A DNA stretch of 64,000 bases from Actinomadura nitritigenes (lineage in GTDB: Bacteria > Actinomycetota > Actinomycetes > Streptosporangiales > Streptosporangiaceae). The stretch spans positions 62,001 to 126,000 of the forward strand of contig NZ_JAGEOK010000012.1 in NCBI RefSeq assembly GCF_017573545.1, written 5' to 3'. Position 1 is the first letter of the stretch. Each line of letters begins with the position of its first letter. Shown here piece by piece: positions 1 through 8,134 of this stretch. The notes beneath the pieces are model-generated. The model was not told the DNA's origin and ran no database searches. It worked only from the letters and a program-made list of their open reading frames with translations. Made by a program: the position numbers and the translations under genes.

Positions 1-363
1 CAGCGGCGACCGGAAAGGTCGGCGAAACCGGTGGCCGGATGCGGCCAGCCGGACCGGGAACCGGAATGACCGGTCAGTCAGATCCGGTGCGGCCACCGGT
101 CACCGCGCACGCTGCGCGTTCGCCGCCGACCTCCACGCAGCGTGACCGCTATCACACCGGAGCGTCGGCCATATTCGGACGCCGACTGGCGCCATAACCC
201 GAAACCTGAAACCCGGTCGAGGGCCCCGCCGGAATGGCCCCCCTCTTGATGAACGCCGTCATTCATGGTTCTGTCCGGTTGCCGCGATGTCCACCGGCGC
301 GGTCCCGGGCCCAGACCGTGCGGACGTCGTGCCCCCGCGTCTCCCACCCTGAAAGAGACAGCA
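1..363. other. Non-coding left edge
   Basis: No convincing gene is seen in this stretch. An open frame on the minus strand runs into the first secreted-protein gene and is antisense to it, so I treat it as a shadow. A perfect 10-bp palindrome TGACCGGTCA lies at 67-76, flanked by CCGGA (61-65) and TCCGG (83-87), which could be an operator. It is almost 290 bp from the first start codon, so its target is unclear and may lie outside the window. Confidence 0.4.
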
Positions 364-1047
364 ATGAGAAAGCTCGGCAAAATCGCCATTCCGCTCGTCG
401 GATCGACCGCGCTGCTCATCGGCATGACCGGCTCCGCGCTCGCGTCCGGCACCATCACCTCCGGCGGCTCCCCCTACACCGGCAACGTGCTCGCCACCAA
501 CCTCGGCAGCGTGACGCTGTCCGGCCTCAGCAGCCTCGGCTCGATCATCAACACCTGCACCAGCGCGTCCCTCGGCGCCTACACCAAGTCCGACGGCACC
601 GGCGGGCAGCTCAACAGCGTGTCGCTGACCGGCTGCACCAACAACCGCGGCGGCACCACCACGGTCACCGCGCTCAACATGCCCTACACCGGCGGCCACG
701 TCGACTACGACTCCACGCACGCGAGCAACCGCGACGGCACGATCACCATCAACGCGCCGAACCCCTCGGTGGACGTCAAGGCCGTCCTCACCCTGCCCGC
801 CTGGGGCATCTCCAGCATGGAGTGCCACTACGGCCTGACGACCTCCACGGCGCTGACCATCAACGTCTACAACCCGACCAACGCCAACAAGCCGGTGCCG
901 AGCAACCCGCACGGGCAGGGCAAGCTCGCCGGCCAGTCGCTGCAGTTCATCTCCGGCGACTCCCGGTGCCCCGCCTCGGCCTCGGCCAACGGCAACTTCC
1001 AGATCGTCACCGACCCGGGCGGGGCCGACCTGGTCCTCGGCCCGTGA
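364..1047 (+). CDS. Secreted protein of unknown function
   Basis: A 227-residue exported protein of no family I recognise. The N-terminus has a classical signal peptide: a KLGK basic start, a hydrophobic stretch of about 18 residues, and an ALA-S cleavage site near residue 28. The mature part is rich in Gly, Ser, Thr and Asn, without Trp-rich or catalytic motifs, and has the composition of a beta-rich extracellular domain. It carries four spaced cysteines (in NTC, TGC, MECH and RCP), enough for two disulfides. The ATG at 364 is preceded by AGAGA; a longer reading from a GTG at 265 would bury the signal peptide, so I reject it. A strong terminator follows, so it is probably transcribed alone. 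Two other exported Cys proteins follow it. Confidence 0.8.
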   Translation: MRKLGKIAIPLVGSTALLIGMTGSALASGTITSGGSPYTGNVLATNLGSVTLSGLSSLGSIINTCTSASLGAYTKSDGTGGQLNSVSLTGCTNNRGGTTTVTALNMPYTGGHVDYDSTHASNRDGTITINAPNPSVDVKAVLTLPAWGISSMECHYGLTTSTALTINVYNPTNANKPVPSNPHGQGKLAGQSLQFISGDSRCPASASANGNFQIVTDPGGADLVLGP

Positions 1048-1081
1048 TCCCGCCCCGCTGATCCACCCCACCCCACCCCCA

Positions 1082-1111
1082 CGGGACGGGCCGCGACCGC
1101 GGCCCGTCCCG
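1082..1111 (+). terminator. Hairpin terminator after the first secreted-protein gene
   Basis: A perfect 13-bp stem (1082-1094 with 1099-1111) closes a GACC tetraloop 34 bp after the stop codon. The stem is entirely GC-rich and no U-tract is obvious, which is common in actinomycetes. It separates this gene from the next secreted-protein gene. Confidence 0.8.
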
Positions 1112-1131
1112 CCCCTTCGCCCGGAGCACCC

Positions 1132-1908
1132 ATGCGCCTCTCCCTCCGCCGCCGCCTCCAGGCCGGCGCCGCCGCCCTCACCGTCACCGGCGGCCTGCTC
1201 GGCGGGCTCGCCACCGCCCCCGCCGCGTCCGCCGACACCCTGCCGTCCTTCGACTTCTCCGCCTGCCCGGCCCTGCCCTCCGGCGCCGACCCGGCGTACG
1301 CGCAGTGCAACGTCGCCGTCACCACCGGCGGGACGATGCAGCTCGGATCCATCAAGGAGACGATCTCCTCCCCGATCACGCTCACCTACACCACCGGCTT
1401 CGACCCCGTGACGCTGGAGGAGTACACGATCTTCGGCTCGTTCAAGGCGAGCCGGTTCCAGGTGCAGCCGGGGCTGTTCGGCGACCCGTTCGTCACGGCC
1501 ATCTACGCCCAGCCGCAGTACGCGGGCGGTCTGAACACCGACGGCGGCACGCTGAACCTGAACCTCAAGGTGAACGTGCAGAACCCGCTGCTCGGCGGCA
1601 AGTGCTACATCGGGTCCAACGCGAACCCGATCGCGCTGCACCTCACGCCCGGCACGACGAGCCCGCCGCCGCCGAACACCCCGATCTCCGGTACGCCGCC
1701 CGAGGTCGTCGGCACCAACCCGACCGTGCTGAAGACCACCGTGGTCGACAACGCCTTCGCCGTGCCGAAGGCCGACGGCTGCGGACTGGATCTCGGCGTC
1801 GAGAACTGGGCCGTCAACCTGTACGCCGGACTGCCCTCGGCCGCCGGGCACAACACGGCGATCTTCAACCAGTACGTCGCCTACAAGACCTACACCGAAC
1901 TCCCGTAG
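1132..1908 (+). CDS. Secreted protein, paralogue of the next gene
   Basis: A 258-residue exported protein of unknown function. It has a basic, Arg-rich N-terminus (RLSLRRRLQ), a hydrophobic core and an ASA-D cleavage site near residue 35. The mature chain shares most of its length and motif order with the following gene product: FD/LDFS-x-CP at the start, a CNV/CTV segment, LTYTTGFDPVTLE versus MTWANGYDPVTLE, NPLLG-x-x-C-(Y/F)-IGS, PPPPN-x-PI-G, VDNAFAVPK, and AGLPSAAG-(H/N)-NTAIF near the C-terminus. Four cysteines are conserved between the two. It is flanked by terminators on both sides, so it is probably a single-gene transcript. The duplication implies a surface role but not a known one. 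Confidence 0.8.
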   Translation: MRLSLRRRLQAGAAALTVTGGLLGGLATAPAASADTLPSFDFSACPALPSGADPAYAQCNVAVTTGGTMQLGSIKETISSPITLTYTTGFDPVTLEEYTIFGSFKASRFQVQPGLFGDPFVTAIYAQPQYAGGLNTDGGTLNLNLKVNVQNPLLGGKCYIGSNANPIALHLTPGTTSPPPPNTPISGTPPEVVGTNPTVLKTTVVDNAFAVPKADGCGLDLGVENWAVNLYAGLPSAAGHNTAIFNQYVAYKTYTELP

Positions 1909-1934
1909 CCCGGCGCGACGGCAGCGCCGCAACC

Positions 1935-1974
1935 GGCCCGCGCCCGCACCCCCCGCCGTGGGGCGCGGGCCTTT
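1935..1974 (+). terminator. Hairpin terminator between the two paralogues
   Basis: An 11-bp perfect stem (GGCCCGCGCCC at 1935-1945 with GGGCGCGGGCC at 1961-1971) around a 15-nt C-rich loop, followed by TTT. It lies 27 bp after the stop codon of the preceding gene and just before the ribosome-binding site of the next. Confidence 0.75.
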
Positions 1975-1996
1975 CACCCCCCATGGAGTTGACACG

Positions 1997-2818
1997 ATGA
2001 GAGCACCCTTCAGGCGGCTCACCGCCACGGCGCTCGGCGCGGGGCTCGCCGCCCTGGCCGTCGCCGGCCTGTCCCGGCCGGCGAGCGCGGACGTCCCGCC
2101 CGGCCTGGACTTCAGCGACTGCCCGACCGCCGACCAGCTGCCGCCCGGTTACGACCCGACCTTCGCGCTGTGCACCGTGACGGTGATCGGCGGCGGGGAG
2201 CTGAAGATCGGGAACATCGACCAGACGATCACCCAGCCCATCAAGATGACCTGGGCGAACGGCTACGACCCGGTCACCCTCGAACAGTGGGCCGTCTTCG
2301 GCCCGATGCGGGCCGAGCCGCAGCGGGTGAAGGGCGGCGTGCTCGGCATCGAAGGCTCCGACTTCATCCCGCTGCTGCAGATCAGCGCGCAGCCCCAGCT
2401 GGCCGCCGACCCGGAGCTGGCCCCCGAGGGCACGGTCGCGCTGCGCCTCAAGCTCAAGATCAAGACGATCAACCCGCTGCTCGGCGACACCTGCTTCATC
2501 GGCAGCGACACCGACCCGATCGTGCTGAACCTCACCTACGTGACGACGGACCCGCCGCCGCCTAACAAGCCGATCACCGGGGTCGGGCCGCACGACATCG
2601 GCGACGGTGTCCTCGCCTCCACGCCGGTCGACAACGCGTTCGCGGTGCCGAAGTCGTCCGGCTGCGGCTGGAACGGCATCCTCAACGGGGTCGCCGACTT
2701 CCGCGCGGGCCTGCCGTCCGCGGCCGGCAACAACACCGCGATCTTCGACTCGTACTCGAAGTACCAGGGCTACCCCGCACTGGCCAAGACGTCCGCGAAG
2801 TACGGGGCGCAGAAGTAG
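1997..2818 (+). CDS. Secreted protein, paralogue of the preceding gene
   Basis: A 273-residue exported protein. The start at 1997 is chosen because GGAG sits seven bases before the ATG and the signal peptide begins immediately (RAPFRRLTATALG, hydrophobic core, ASA-D cleavage near residue 31). The mature part is the tandem paralogue of the upstream gene product, sharing the NPLLG-x-x-CFIGS block, the PPPPN-x-PI-G turn, the VDNAFAVPK block and the AGLPSAAGNNTAIF block, with the same four cysteine positions. Function is unknown. A bidirectional terminator separates it from the convergent kinase gene. The extra residues relative to the paralogue lie in its central GVLGIEGSD-containing segment. 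Confidence 0.8.
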   Translation: MRAPFRRLTATALGAGLAALAVAGLSRPASADVPPGLDFSDCPTADQLPPGYDPTFALCTVTVIGGGELKIGNIDQTITQPIKMTWANGYDPVTLEQWAVFGPMRAEPQRVKGGVLGIEGSDFIPLLQISAQPQLAADPELAPEGTVALRLKLKIKTINPLLGDTCFIGSDTDPIVLNLTYVTTDPPPPNKPITGVGPHDIGDGVLASTPVDNAFAVPKSSGCGWNGILNGVADFRAGLPSAAGNNTAIFDSYSKYQGYPALAKTSAKYGAQK

Positions 2819-2828
2819 CCGCGCCCTC

Positions 2829-2860
2829 GGCCGGTCCGCCCCGTCCGGGGCGGACCGGCC
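2829..2860. terminator. Bidirectional terminator between convergent genes
   Basis: A perfect 14-bp stem (2829-2842 with 2847-2860) closes a GTCC tetraloop. It sits between the stop codons of the convergent secreted-protein and kinase genes and can serve both. Confidence 0.85.
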
Positions 2861-2863
2861 CTC

Positions 2864-4495
2864 TCACTTCACCGTGAAGCCGTCGCAGCCCAGGTAGTAG
2901 GCGTCGCCGTTCGGGTGGACGTGCAGCCAGATGACCGTCCAATCCCCCGTCGCGAGGGCGTACGCCTCGCTTCCGGAGCCGCTCCACTTGAAGTCCGCGG
3001 GGTAGTGCACGTAGAGCCACTGGCTGCCGCCCGGGTACTTGACCGGCTTGCTGGTGACGACGCCGGTGATCGTGTTCCCGCCCATGCCCGCCGGCGGACG
3101 GACCTGGACCGCGAGGTAGTAGCGCGGCGGCGAGTCGTACTTGAAGCGGGCGCCCAGCTCGACGCTCTTGGCCGTGTAGGGCGTGCGCGGCGTGGAGGTC
3201 TGCAGCTCGGTCGCGAGCGAGTCGCTCTCCGGGCGGATGGCCGGCAGGCAGTTGGCGTTCGCCTTCGTCCAGGCGAGCCGCCCGAAGTCGTCGGTGGGCT
3301 GCTTCACCAGGATCCTGTCGGGCGGGACGCCGCCCGGGCCGGCCTTGCCCGCGGCGGGCGAGCGCGTGGATCCGCCCGCGCCCGTCCCGGCCGGGCCGCT
3401 CGTCCGCGCGACGGGGCCCGCGCCCGAGCGGGTGGCGGACGGCCCGCCCGCGTCCGGGTGCCCGCCGCCGTCCTTGCCGTCGAAGCCGAAGCGGGCGGCG
3501 AGCGCGACCGCCAGCACGACGGCGACGACCCCGGCCCCCGCCCCGATGACGGCGGCGCGGCGGCGTCCGCCGGTCAGGCCCGGTGTCCTCGCGCGGTCGG
3601 GCGGGACGAGCCCGGCCGCGGCGGCCTGCGCGACGGTCGCGGGCAGCATCGGGGGCGCGCCGACCAGCCGCCGGTACGCGGGGTCCTGCGCGAGGGCGCC
3701 GGCGCCCGCCGCCGACGCGGCGAGCCGCTCCAGCGTGATCCGCTCGCCCGGCTCCTTCCGCGCGCACTCCCGCACGAGGTCCGCGACGCGCGGGTCGACG
3801 CCGGCGAGGTCGATCTCGCCGCTCAGCGTCCGGTGGATGATCGCCTCGATCCGCCCGCCGCCGAACGGCGGCCGCCCCGTCGCGGCGTAGGCGACCGTCC
3901 CGGCGAGGGAGAACACGTCGGAGGCCGGGAGGGGCAGCTGCTCGCGCACCACCTCGGGCGCGACGTAGCCCGGCGTGCCGTTCCACGCGCCGGTCTGCGT
4001 GATCTGCGTCTGCCCCTCGCCGCGCGCGATGCCGAAGTCGATCAGCCGGGGGCCGTCCGGCGCGAGGATCACGTTGCCGGGCTTGAGGTCGCGGTGCTGC
4101 ACGCCCTGGCGGTGGATCTCGAGCAGGCCCTCCGCCAGCGCCGCGAGGAGCCGCAGGCAGGTGTCCGGCGGCAGCGGCCCGTACTGCGCGACGGCCTGCC
4201 GGAGGGTCGGGCCCGGGACGTACTCGGTCGCCAGCCAGTACGGCGGCGCGTCCAGCCCGGCGCCCACCATCGCGGCGGCGAACCGGCTGCGGACCCGCTC
4301 GACGGTCGCGACCTCGCGGCGGAACCGGGCGAGCGCCTGCGGGTTCTCGAAGTCGTCCCGGATCACCTTCAGCGCGACGTGCCGTCCGCCGCCGGTGACG
4401 CCGAGGTAGACCTGGCCCATGCCGCCCGCCCCGATGCGTGCGAGCACCGGATACCCGCCGATCTCCGCCGGATCCTCAGGACGCACTGGTTCCAC
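2864..4495 (-). CDS. Membrane Ser/Thr protein kinase
   Basis: A 543-residue eukaryotic-type kinase. The kinase domain occupies about residues 12-270: glycine loop IGAGGMG at 21-27, ATP-binding Lys43 (ALKV), catalytic HRDLKPGN at 134-141, DFG at 153-155 and an APE-like VAPEV at 178-182. A single transmembrane helix follows at about 314-335. After a Gly/Pro/Ser linker comes an extracellular domain of about 150 residues with a Trp/Tyr-rich, beta-looking pattern and two Cys (CLP and LGCDG), probably a sensor. The GTG start at 4495 is backed by GGAGG eight bases upstream. It belongs to the same kinase family as the two kinases near the right end but has no PQQ propeller. No substrate is suggested by the neighbours. 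Confidence 0.9.
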   Translation of the reverse strand: MEPVRPEDPAEIGGYPVLARIGAGGMGQVYLGVTGGGRHVALKVIRDDFENPQALARFRREVATVERVRSRFAAAMVGAGLDAPPYWLATEYVPGPTLRQAVAQYGPLPPDTCLRLLAALAEGLLEIHRQGVQHRDLKPGNVILAPDGPRLIDFGIARGEGQTQITQTGAWNGTPGYVAPEVVREQLPLPASDVFSLAGTVAYAATGRPPFGGGRIEAIIHRTLSGEIDLAGVDPRVADLVRECARKEPGERITLERLAASAAGAGALAQDPAYRRLVGAPPMLPATVAQAAAAGLVPPDRARTPGLTGGRRRAAVIGAGAGVVAVVLAVALAARFGFDGKDGGGHPDAGGPSATRSGAGPVARTSGPAGTGAGGSTRSPAAGKAGPGGVPPDRILVKQPTDDFGRLAWTKANANCLPAIRPESDSLATELQTSTPRTPYTAKSVELGARFKYDSPPRYYLAVQVRPPAGMGGNTITGVVTSKPVKYPGGSQWLYVHYPADFKWSGSGSEAYALATGDWTVIWLHVHPNGDAYYLGCDGFTVK

Positions 4496-4614
4496 GGTCG
4501 GCCCTCCCGGCCCGTCGCGTTGGGGACGGCGGAAATCATGTCATCCCCGCCCGTGCCGGGCCAACGCGGCGGCGCGCGGTCCGGCCCGCCGTCGCTCCGG
4601 TCCGGGTGGTGCGC

Positions 4615-4986
4615 TCAGTCGGCGTTGCGGGCGACGTGGAGGGCCCAGCCGATGAGGGGCGCCTGGAAAGGGAGGCGGCCGAGGGCGGCGGCCCGGAGCG
4701 GCAGCGGCTTGTCGCGCCAGTCGTAGGCCATCTTGACGTTGGCCGGGAAGACCGCGGCCATGAGCCCGGCGGTGGCGAGGGCGCCGGCGCGGCGGGTGCG
4801 GGGCAGGGCGACCGCCGCGGCGCACGCGAGCTCGGCGACACCGCTGGCGTAGGTCCAGGTCCGGGGGCGTCCGGGCAGCCGCCTGGGGATGAGCGCGTCG
4901 AACGGCTTCGGGGCGATCAGGTGGGCGGCGCCCATCCCCGCCATGAGGGCGGCGAGCCGGCGGGTGGCGCGCGACGAGTCGGTCAT
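4615..4986 (-). CDS. DoxX-like small membrane protein
   Basis: A roughly 123-residue integral membrane protein with about four hydrophobic segments (AALMAGMGAAHLI, ASGVAELACAAAVAL, ALATAGLMAAVFP and the C-terminal PLIGWAL). Length, the GVAE motif and the PANVKMA segment match the DoxX-like family, whose biochemical role is poorly defined. Two in-frame ATGs are possible, at 5013 and 4986; neither has a good ribosome-binding site, and I prefer 4986 because the additional nine residues look atypical. A 6-bp-arm palindrome lies upstream in the divergent region. Its function here is unknown. Confidence 0.65.
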   Translation of the reverse strand: MTDSSRATRRLAALMAGMGAAHLIAPKPFDALIPRRLPGRPRTWTYASGVAELACAAAVALPRTRRAGALATAGLMAAVFPANVKMAYDWRDKPLPLRAAALGRLPFQAPLIGWALHVARNAD

Positions 4987-5045
4987 GCCCGGAGTCTGGC
5001 AGATCAGACTCATCGTCCAATAGTGCCGTGCGCCGGTGAATCGAT

Positions 5046-5059
5046 GTGACCGAGGTCAC
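5046..5059. promoter_or_regulatory. Palindrome in the divergent region upstream of the DoxX-like gene
   Basis: GTGACC-GA-GGTCAC is a perfect inverted repeat with 6-bp arms. It lies 33-60 bp upstream of the two possible DoxX-like starts, a good position for an operator. The binding protein is not identifiable from sequence. Confidence 0.45.
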
Positions 5060-5150
5060 CCCTGTTGACCTGTGTGGCGGGCGGCGGAGCGGTCACGTGT
5101 CTGATGTCACCGATTCGTCGGATGTGTTCGGTTTTCCGGCAGAGCTACCT

Positions 5151-5172
5151 TTGTACTGACCAGTCAGTGCAA
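5151..5172. promoter_or_regulatory. TetR-type operator for the ABC/YhgE/TetR operon
   Basis: The arms TTGTACTGAC and GTCAGTGCAA flank a central CA. They are perfect inverted complements except for one position per arm, and the core ACTGAC-CA-GTCAGT is exact. It lies 21 bp upstream of the ATPase start, where a repressor would occlude the promoter or transcript start. The operon ends in a TetR-family gene, the natural candidate to bind it. Confidence 0.75.
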
Positions 5173-5193
5173 AAACGCTCCGCGGAGGTTCCG

Positions 5194-5958
5194 ATGGCAT
5201 CCGAGACTCCAGGGGCGGTCGCCGCGGCCGGGGGGACCGCCGCGGCCGTCTCTGGACCCTCCCGCGGCTCCGGGACTGGCGGGGGCCGTCCCGGAGCCGG
5301 ACGCGGCGCCGCCGGGAGCCGCGCGGCGGCCGTCCGCGCCCGCGGGCTGTCGCTGCGCGGCGCCCGCGGCTGGGTGTTCCGCGACGTCGACCTCGACGTC
5401 CCCGCCGGCGGCCTCGCCGCGGTGAGCGGCATCGCCGGGTCCGGGCGCACCGCGCTCCTGCTCGCCCTCGGCGGGCGGATGAAGCCGACCGGCGGCACCG
5501 GGGGCGTCGGCGGCGTCCCGCTGGACGACCTGCGGGCCGTCCAGCGGATCGCGGCGCTCGGGATCGTCCCGGGCGTGACCGGCCTCGATCCCGCGCTGAC
5601 CGTCCGCGAGCACGTGCGGGAGGCCCTCGCGCTCCACGAGGGGATCCTCGGCCGCTTCCGGGGCCGGGACGCCCGGATGCGCGCCGCCCTCGACCGCGCG
5701 GGCCTGGACGCCGATCCCCGCACCCTCGCCGGAGACCTCGACCCCGACGAGGCGCAGCTCCTGGGCGCCGCGCTCGCGCTCGTCGGCGAACCCCGGCTCC
5801 TGCTGCTGGACGACGTCGACGAGGGCCTTCCCCCCGACCGGCAGCGCGCGCTCTGGCGACGCCTCCGCGCCATCGCCGACTCCGGCGTCACCGTCATCGC
5901 CACCTGCCACGACCCGGCCCCCGCCGAGGGCATCGCCCAGACCGTCCGGCTGCCCTGA
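5194..5958 (+). CDS. ABC-type ATP-binding protein with degenerate motifs
   Basis: A 254-residue ABC ATPase-like protein, start chosen by CGGAGG seven bases upstream of ATG 5194. After a 45-residue Ala/Gly/Arg-rich tail the ABC fold begins (GLSLRGARG, FRDVDLDVPAG). The nucleotide-binding motifs are unusual. The Walker A reads GIAGSGRT at 79-86, with Arg where Lys is expected. The signature region reads LDPDEAQ instead of LSGGQ. After Walker B (LLLLDD) the catalytic Glu is replaced by Asp. It is followed 33 bp later by a YhgE/Pip membrane protein and then a TetR regulator, so the likely role is partner of that exporter-like protein. Whether it hydrolyses ATP is doubtful from sequence. Confidence 0.8.
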   Translation: MASETPGAVAAAGGTAAAVSGPSRGSGTGGGRPGAGRGAAGSRAAAVRARGLSLRGARGWVFRDVDLDVPAGGLAAVSGIAGSGRTALLLALGGRMKPTGGTGGVGGVPLDDLRAVQRIAALGIVPGVTGLDPALTVREHVREALALHEGILGRFRGRDARMRAALDRAGLDADPRTLAGDLDPDEAQLLGAALALVGEPRLLLLDDVDEGLPPDRQRALWRRLRAIADSGVTVIATCHDPAPAEGIAQTVRLP

Positions 5959-5991
5959 CCCGCCCCGTATCAGACACAGGAGATCCCCCCG

Positions 5992-8109
5992 ATGAGGCTT
6001 CCCGCACTGACGCCGGGCGGTCTGGAACTGCGCCGGTTCGCGCGCAACCGGCTGACGCGCATCGCGCTGGCCGGGCTGGTGCTGCTGCCGCTGCTGTACG
6101 CCGGCCTGTACCTGTGGTCGTTCTGGGACCCCTACGCACGGCTCCGGCACGTGCCGGTGGCGCTCGTCGTCGAGGACCGGCCCGCCAAGGCCGGCGGGAG
6201 GACCGTGCACGCGGGCGCCGACCTCGCGGACGAGCTGAAGAAGCGGCAGGTCTTCGACTGGAAGACCGTCTCGGCGGTGAAGGCCGCGAAGGGCGTCCGG
6301 TCCGGGAAGTACTACATGTCGCTGACGATCCCGGCGGACTTCAGCGCGCGCGTCGCCTCGCCGTCCGGGACCGGGACGCCGACGGCGGCGGGGCTCCGGC
6401 TCCAGATGAACGACGCGAACAACTACGTCGTCGGGACGCTCGCGCAGGCCGCGTTCAAGGAGATCAGCGCCGCCGCGAGCGGGAACGCGGTGCGCGGGTA
6501 CCTGGACCAGATCTTCCTGTCGTTCGACAAGCTCCACACCAGGCTCGGCAAGGCCGCCGAAGGCGCCGGCGAGCTGGCGGACGGCTCCGGGCAGGCGCAC
6601 GACGGTGCCGGGAGGCTCGCGAAGGGCGCGGGCGACGCGAGGTCCGGCGCCGGGAAGCTCAAGGGCGGCATCGACGAGGCCCGGTCCGGCAGCGGGCGGC
6701 TGACGTCCGGGCTGGACGACCTGCGCACCGGGACCGGGCAGGTCGCGGCCGGCATGCAGCGGCTGACCACCACCGTCGACAAGGCCGGCGACACGCTCGT
6801 CCCGCTGCTGCGCGACCGCGCGCCGGAGATCCGGCAGGCCGCGCTGCTGGTCGCGCAGGGCGCGGACGTCCTCGCCGACGGCGCCGGACGGCTCCCCGAA
6901 CGGACCGGCACCGCCGTGAAGCAGGCCGAGAAGGCACAGGCCGAGCTGGAGACCTACCTCGCCGCCCACCCGGAGGTCCCGGCGAACGTCCGGCAGGACC
7001 TCACCCGGGCCGCCGCGCGGGTCGTCGCCGTCGCGCGGCAGGTGGACGGCTACGTCCGCGACCACACCGGCGACCTGCGCAAGGTCGCCGCCGACGCCCG
7101 GACGGTCGGGACGGCCGCCCGGAGACTCGCCGAGGACGCCCCGACCCTCGCCGCGAAGGTCGAGAAGGCCCGCCGCGACGTCGACCGCCTCAACGCCGGG
7201 ACGAAGCGGGTGAACGCGGGCGCCGGGCAGCTGCTGTCCGGTTCGTCGCAGCTCACGAGCGGTCTGGGCGCGCTGTCGGGCGGTGCGGGGCAGTTGGAGG
7301 ACGGGCTCGGGCGGCTCTCCGGCGGCGCGGTCACGCTGGAGACGGCGCTCGCGCAGATCGCCGACGGCGACCAGAAGCTCGCCCGCGGCCTGGACGAGGG
7401 CGCCGCGCAGGTCCCGTCCTACGGCGACGGCGAGCGGAACGCGCGCGACGACATGATGAGCAACCCCGTCCGGCTGGCGTCCTCGACGGAGAACAAGGCG
7501 CCGAACTACGGCACCGGCTTCGCGCCGTTCTTCGTGCCGCTGTCCCTCTGGGTCGGCGGGATGATCATCTACATGCTGCTGCGGCCGCTGAACCCGCGCG
7601 CGCTCGCGGGCACCGCGCCCGGCCGCCGCGTCGCCCTCGCCGGCTGGCTGCCCGCCGCCGCGGTGGGCGCCGCGCAAGCCTGCGTCGTGCTGGCCGTCCT
7701 GCACTTCGCGCTCGGGCTGCGCGCCGAGCACTGGGCCGGGCTCGCCGGCTTCCTGGTGCTGGCGTCCGCCGCGTTCCTCGCGGTGATCCAGTGGGTGAAC
7801 GCCCGGTTCGGGCCGATCGGCCGGATCATCGCGCTGGCGCTGCTGATGCTCCAGCTCACCTCCGCCGCCGGCACCTACCCGATCGAGACGAGCCCCGGCT
7901 TCTTCCAGGCGATCCGGCCGTGGCTGCCGATGCCGTGGGTCGTCGACGCCGTCCGGCACCTGATCAGCGGCGGCGACCTGACCTCGGTATGGCAGGGTTG
8001 TGCGGTGCTGGCGGCGTTCCTGGCGGGCGGGCTCGCGCTCACCGCCCTCGCCGTCCGGCACAACCGGGTGTGGACGATGAAACGCCTGCACCCGGCGCTG
8101 GAGCTCTAG
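5992..8109 (+). CDS. YhgE/Pip family membrane protein
   Basis: A 705-residue protein with an AGGAGAT ribosome-binding site. The organisation is diagnostic: one N-terminal transmembrane helix (about residues 22-45), a large extracytoplasmic region, then five or six C-terminal helices from about residue 505. The outer region between about 185 and 480 is built of short Gly-rich repeats of the type A-x-G-A-x-x-L-x-x-G, a helical stalk seen in YhgE/Pip and phage-infection-protein homologues. Such proteins resemble ABC-2 permeases; some are phage receptors or type VII secretion-linked. Here it sits between an ABC-like ATPase and a TetR gene in one operon, so an efflux or envelope-export role under TetR control is likely. 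The substrate is unknown. Confidence 0.85.
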   Translation: MRLPALTPGGLELRRFARNRLTRIALAGLVLLPLLYAGLYLWSFWDPYARLRHVPVALVVEDRPAKAGGRTVHAGADLADELKKRQVFDWKTVSAVKAAKGVRSGKYYMSLTIPADFSARVASPSGTGTPTAAGLRLQMNDANNYVVGTLAQAAFKEISAAASGNAVRGYLDQIFLSFDKLHTRLGKAAEGAGELADGSGQAHDGAGRLAKGAGDARSGAGKLKGGIDEARSGSGRLTSGLDDLRTGTGQVAAGMQRLTTTVDKAGDTLVPLLRDRAPEIRQAALLVAQGADVLADGAGRLPERTGTAVKQAEKAQAELETYLAAHPEVPANVRQDLTRAAARVVAVARQVDGYVRDHTGDLRKVAADARTVGTAARRLAEDAPTLAAKVEKARRDVDRLNAGTKRVNAGAGQLLSGSSQLTSGLGALSGGAGQLEDGLGRLSGGAVTLETALAQIADGDQKLARGLDEGAAQVPSYGDGERNARDDMMSNPVRLASSTENKAPNYGTGFAPFFVPLSLWVGGMIIYMLLRPLNPRALAGTAPGRRVALAGWLPAAAVGAAQACVVLAVLHFALGLRAEHWAGLAGFLVLASAAFLAVIQWVNARFGPIGRIIALALLMLQLTSAAGTYPIETSPGFFQAIRPWLPMPWVVDAVRHLISGGDLTSVWQGCAVLAAFLAGGLALTALAVRHNRVWTMKRLHPALEL

Positions 8110-8134
8110 ACGCCCGATCGTGGGAGGCAGGGAC

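Noticed and set aside
67..76. Operator for the first secreted-protein gene.
   Set aside because: The palindrome is nearly 290 bp upstream and may belong to a gene outside the window; not enough evidence to assign.
259..2028. A 589-residue minus-strand frame opposite the secreted-protein genes.
   Set aside because: Val/Gly/Arg-rich shadow; the plus strand has signal peptides, paralogy and terminators.
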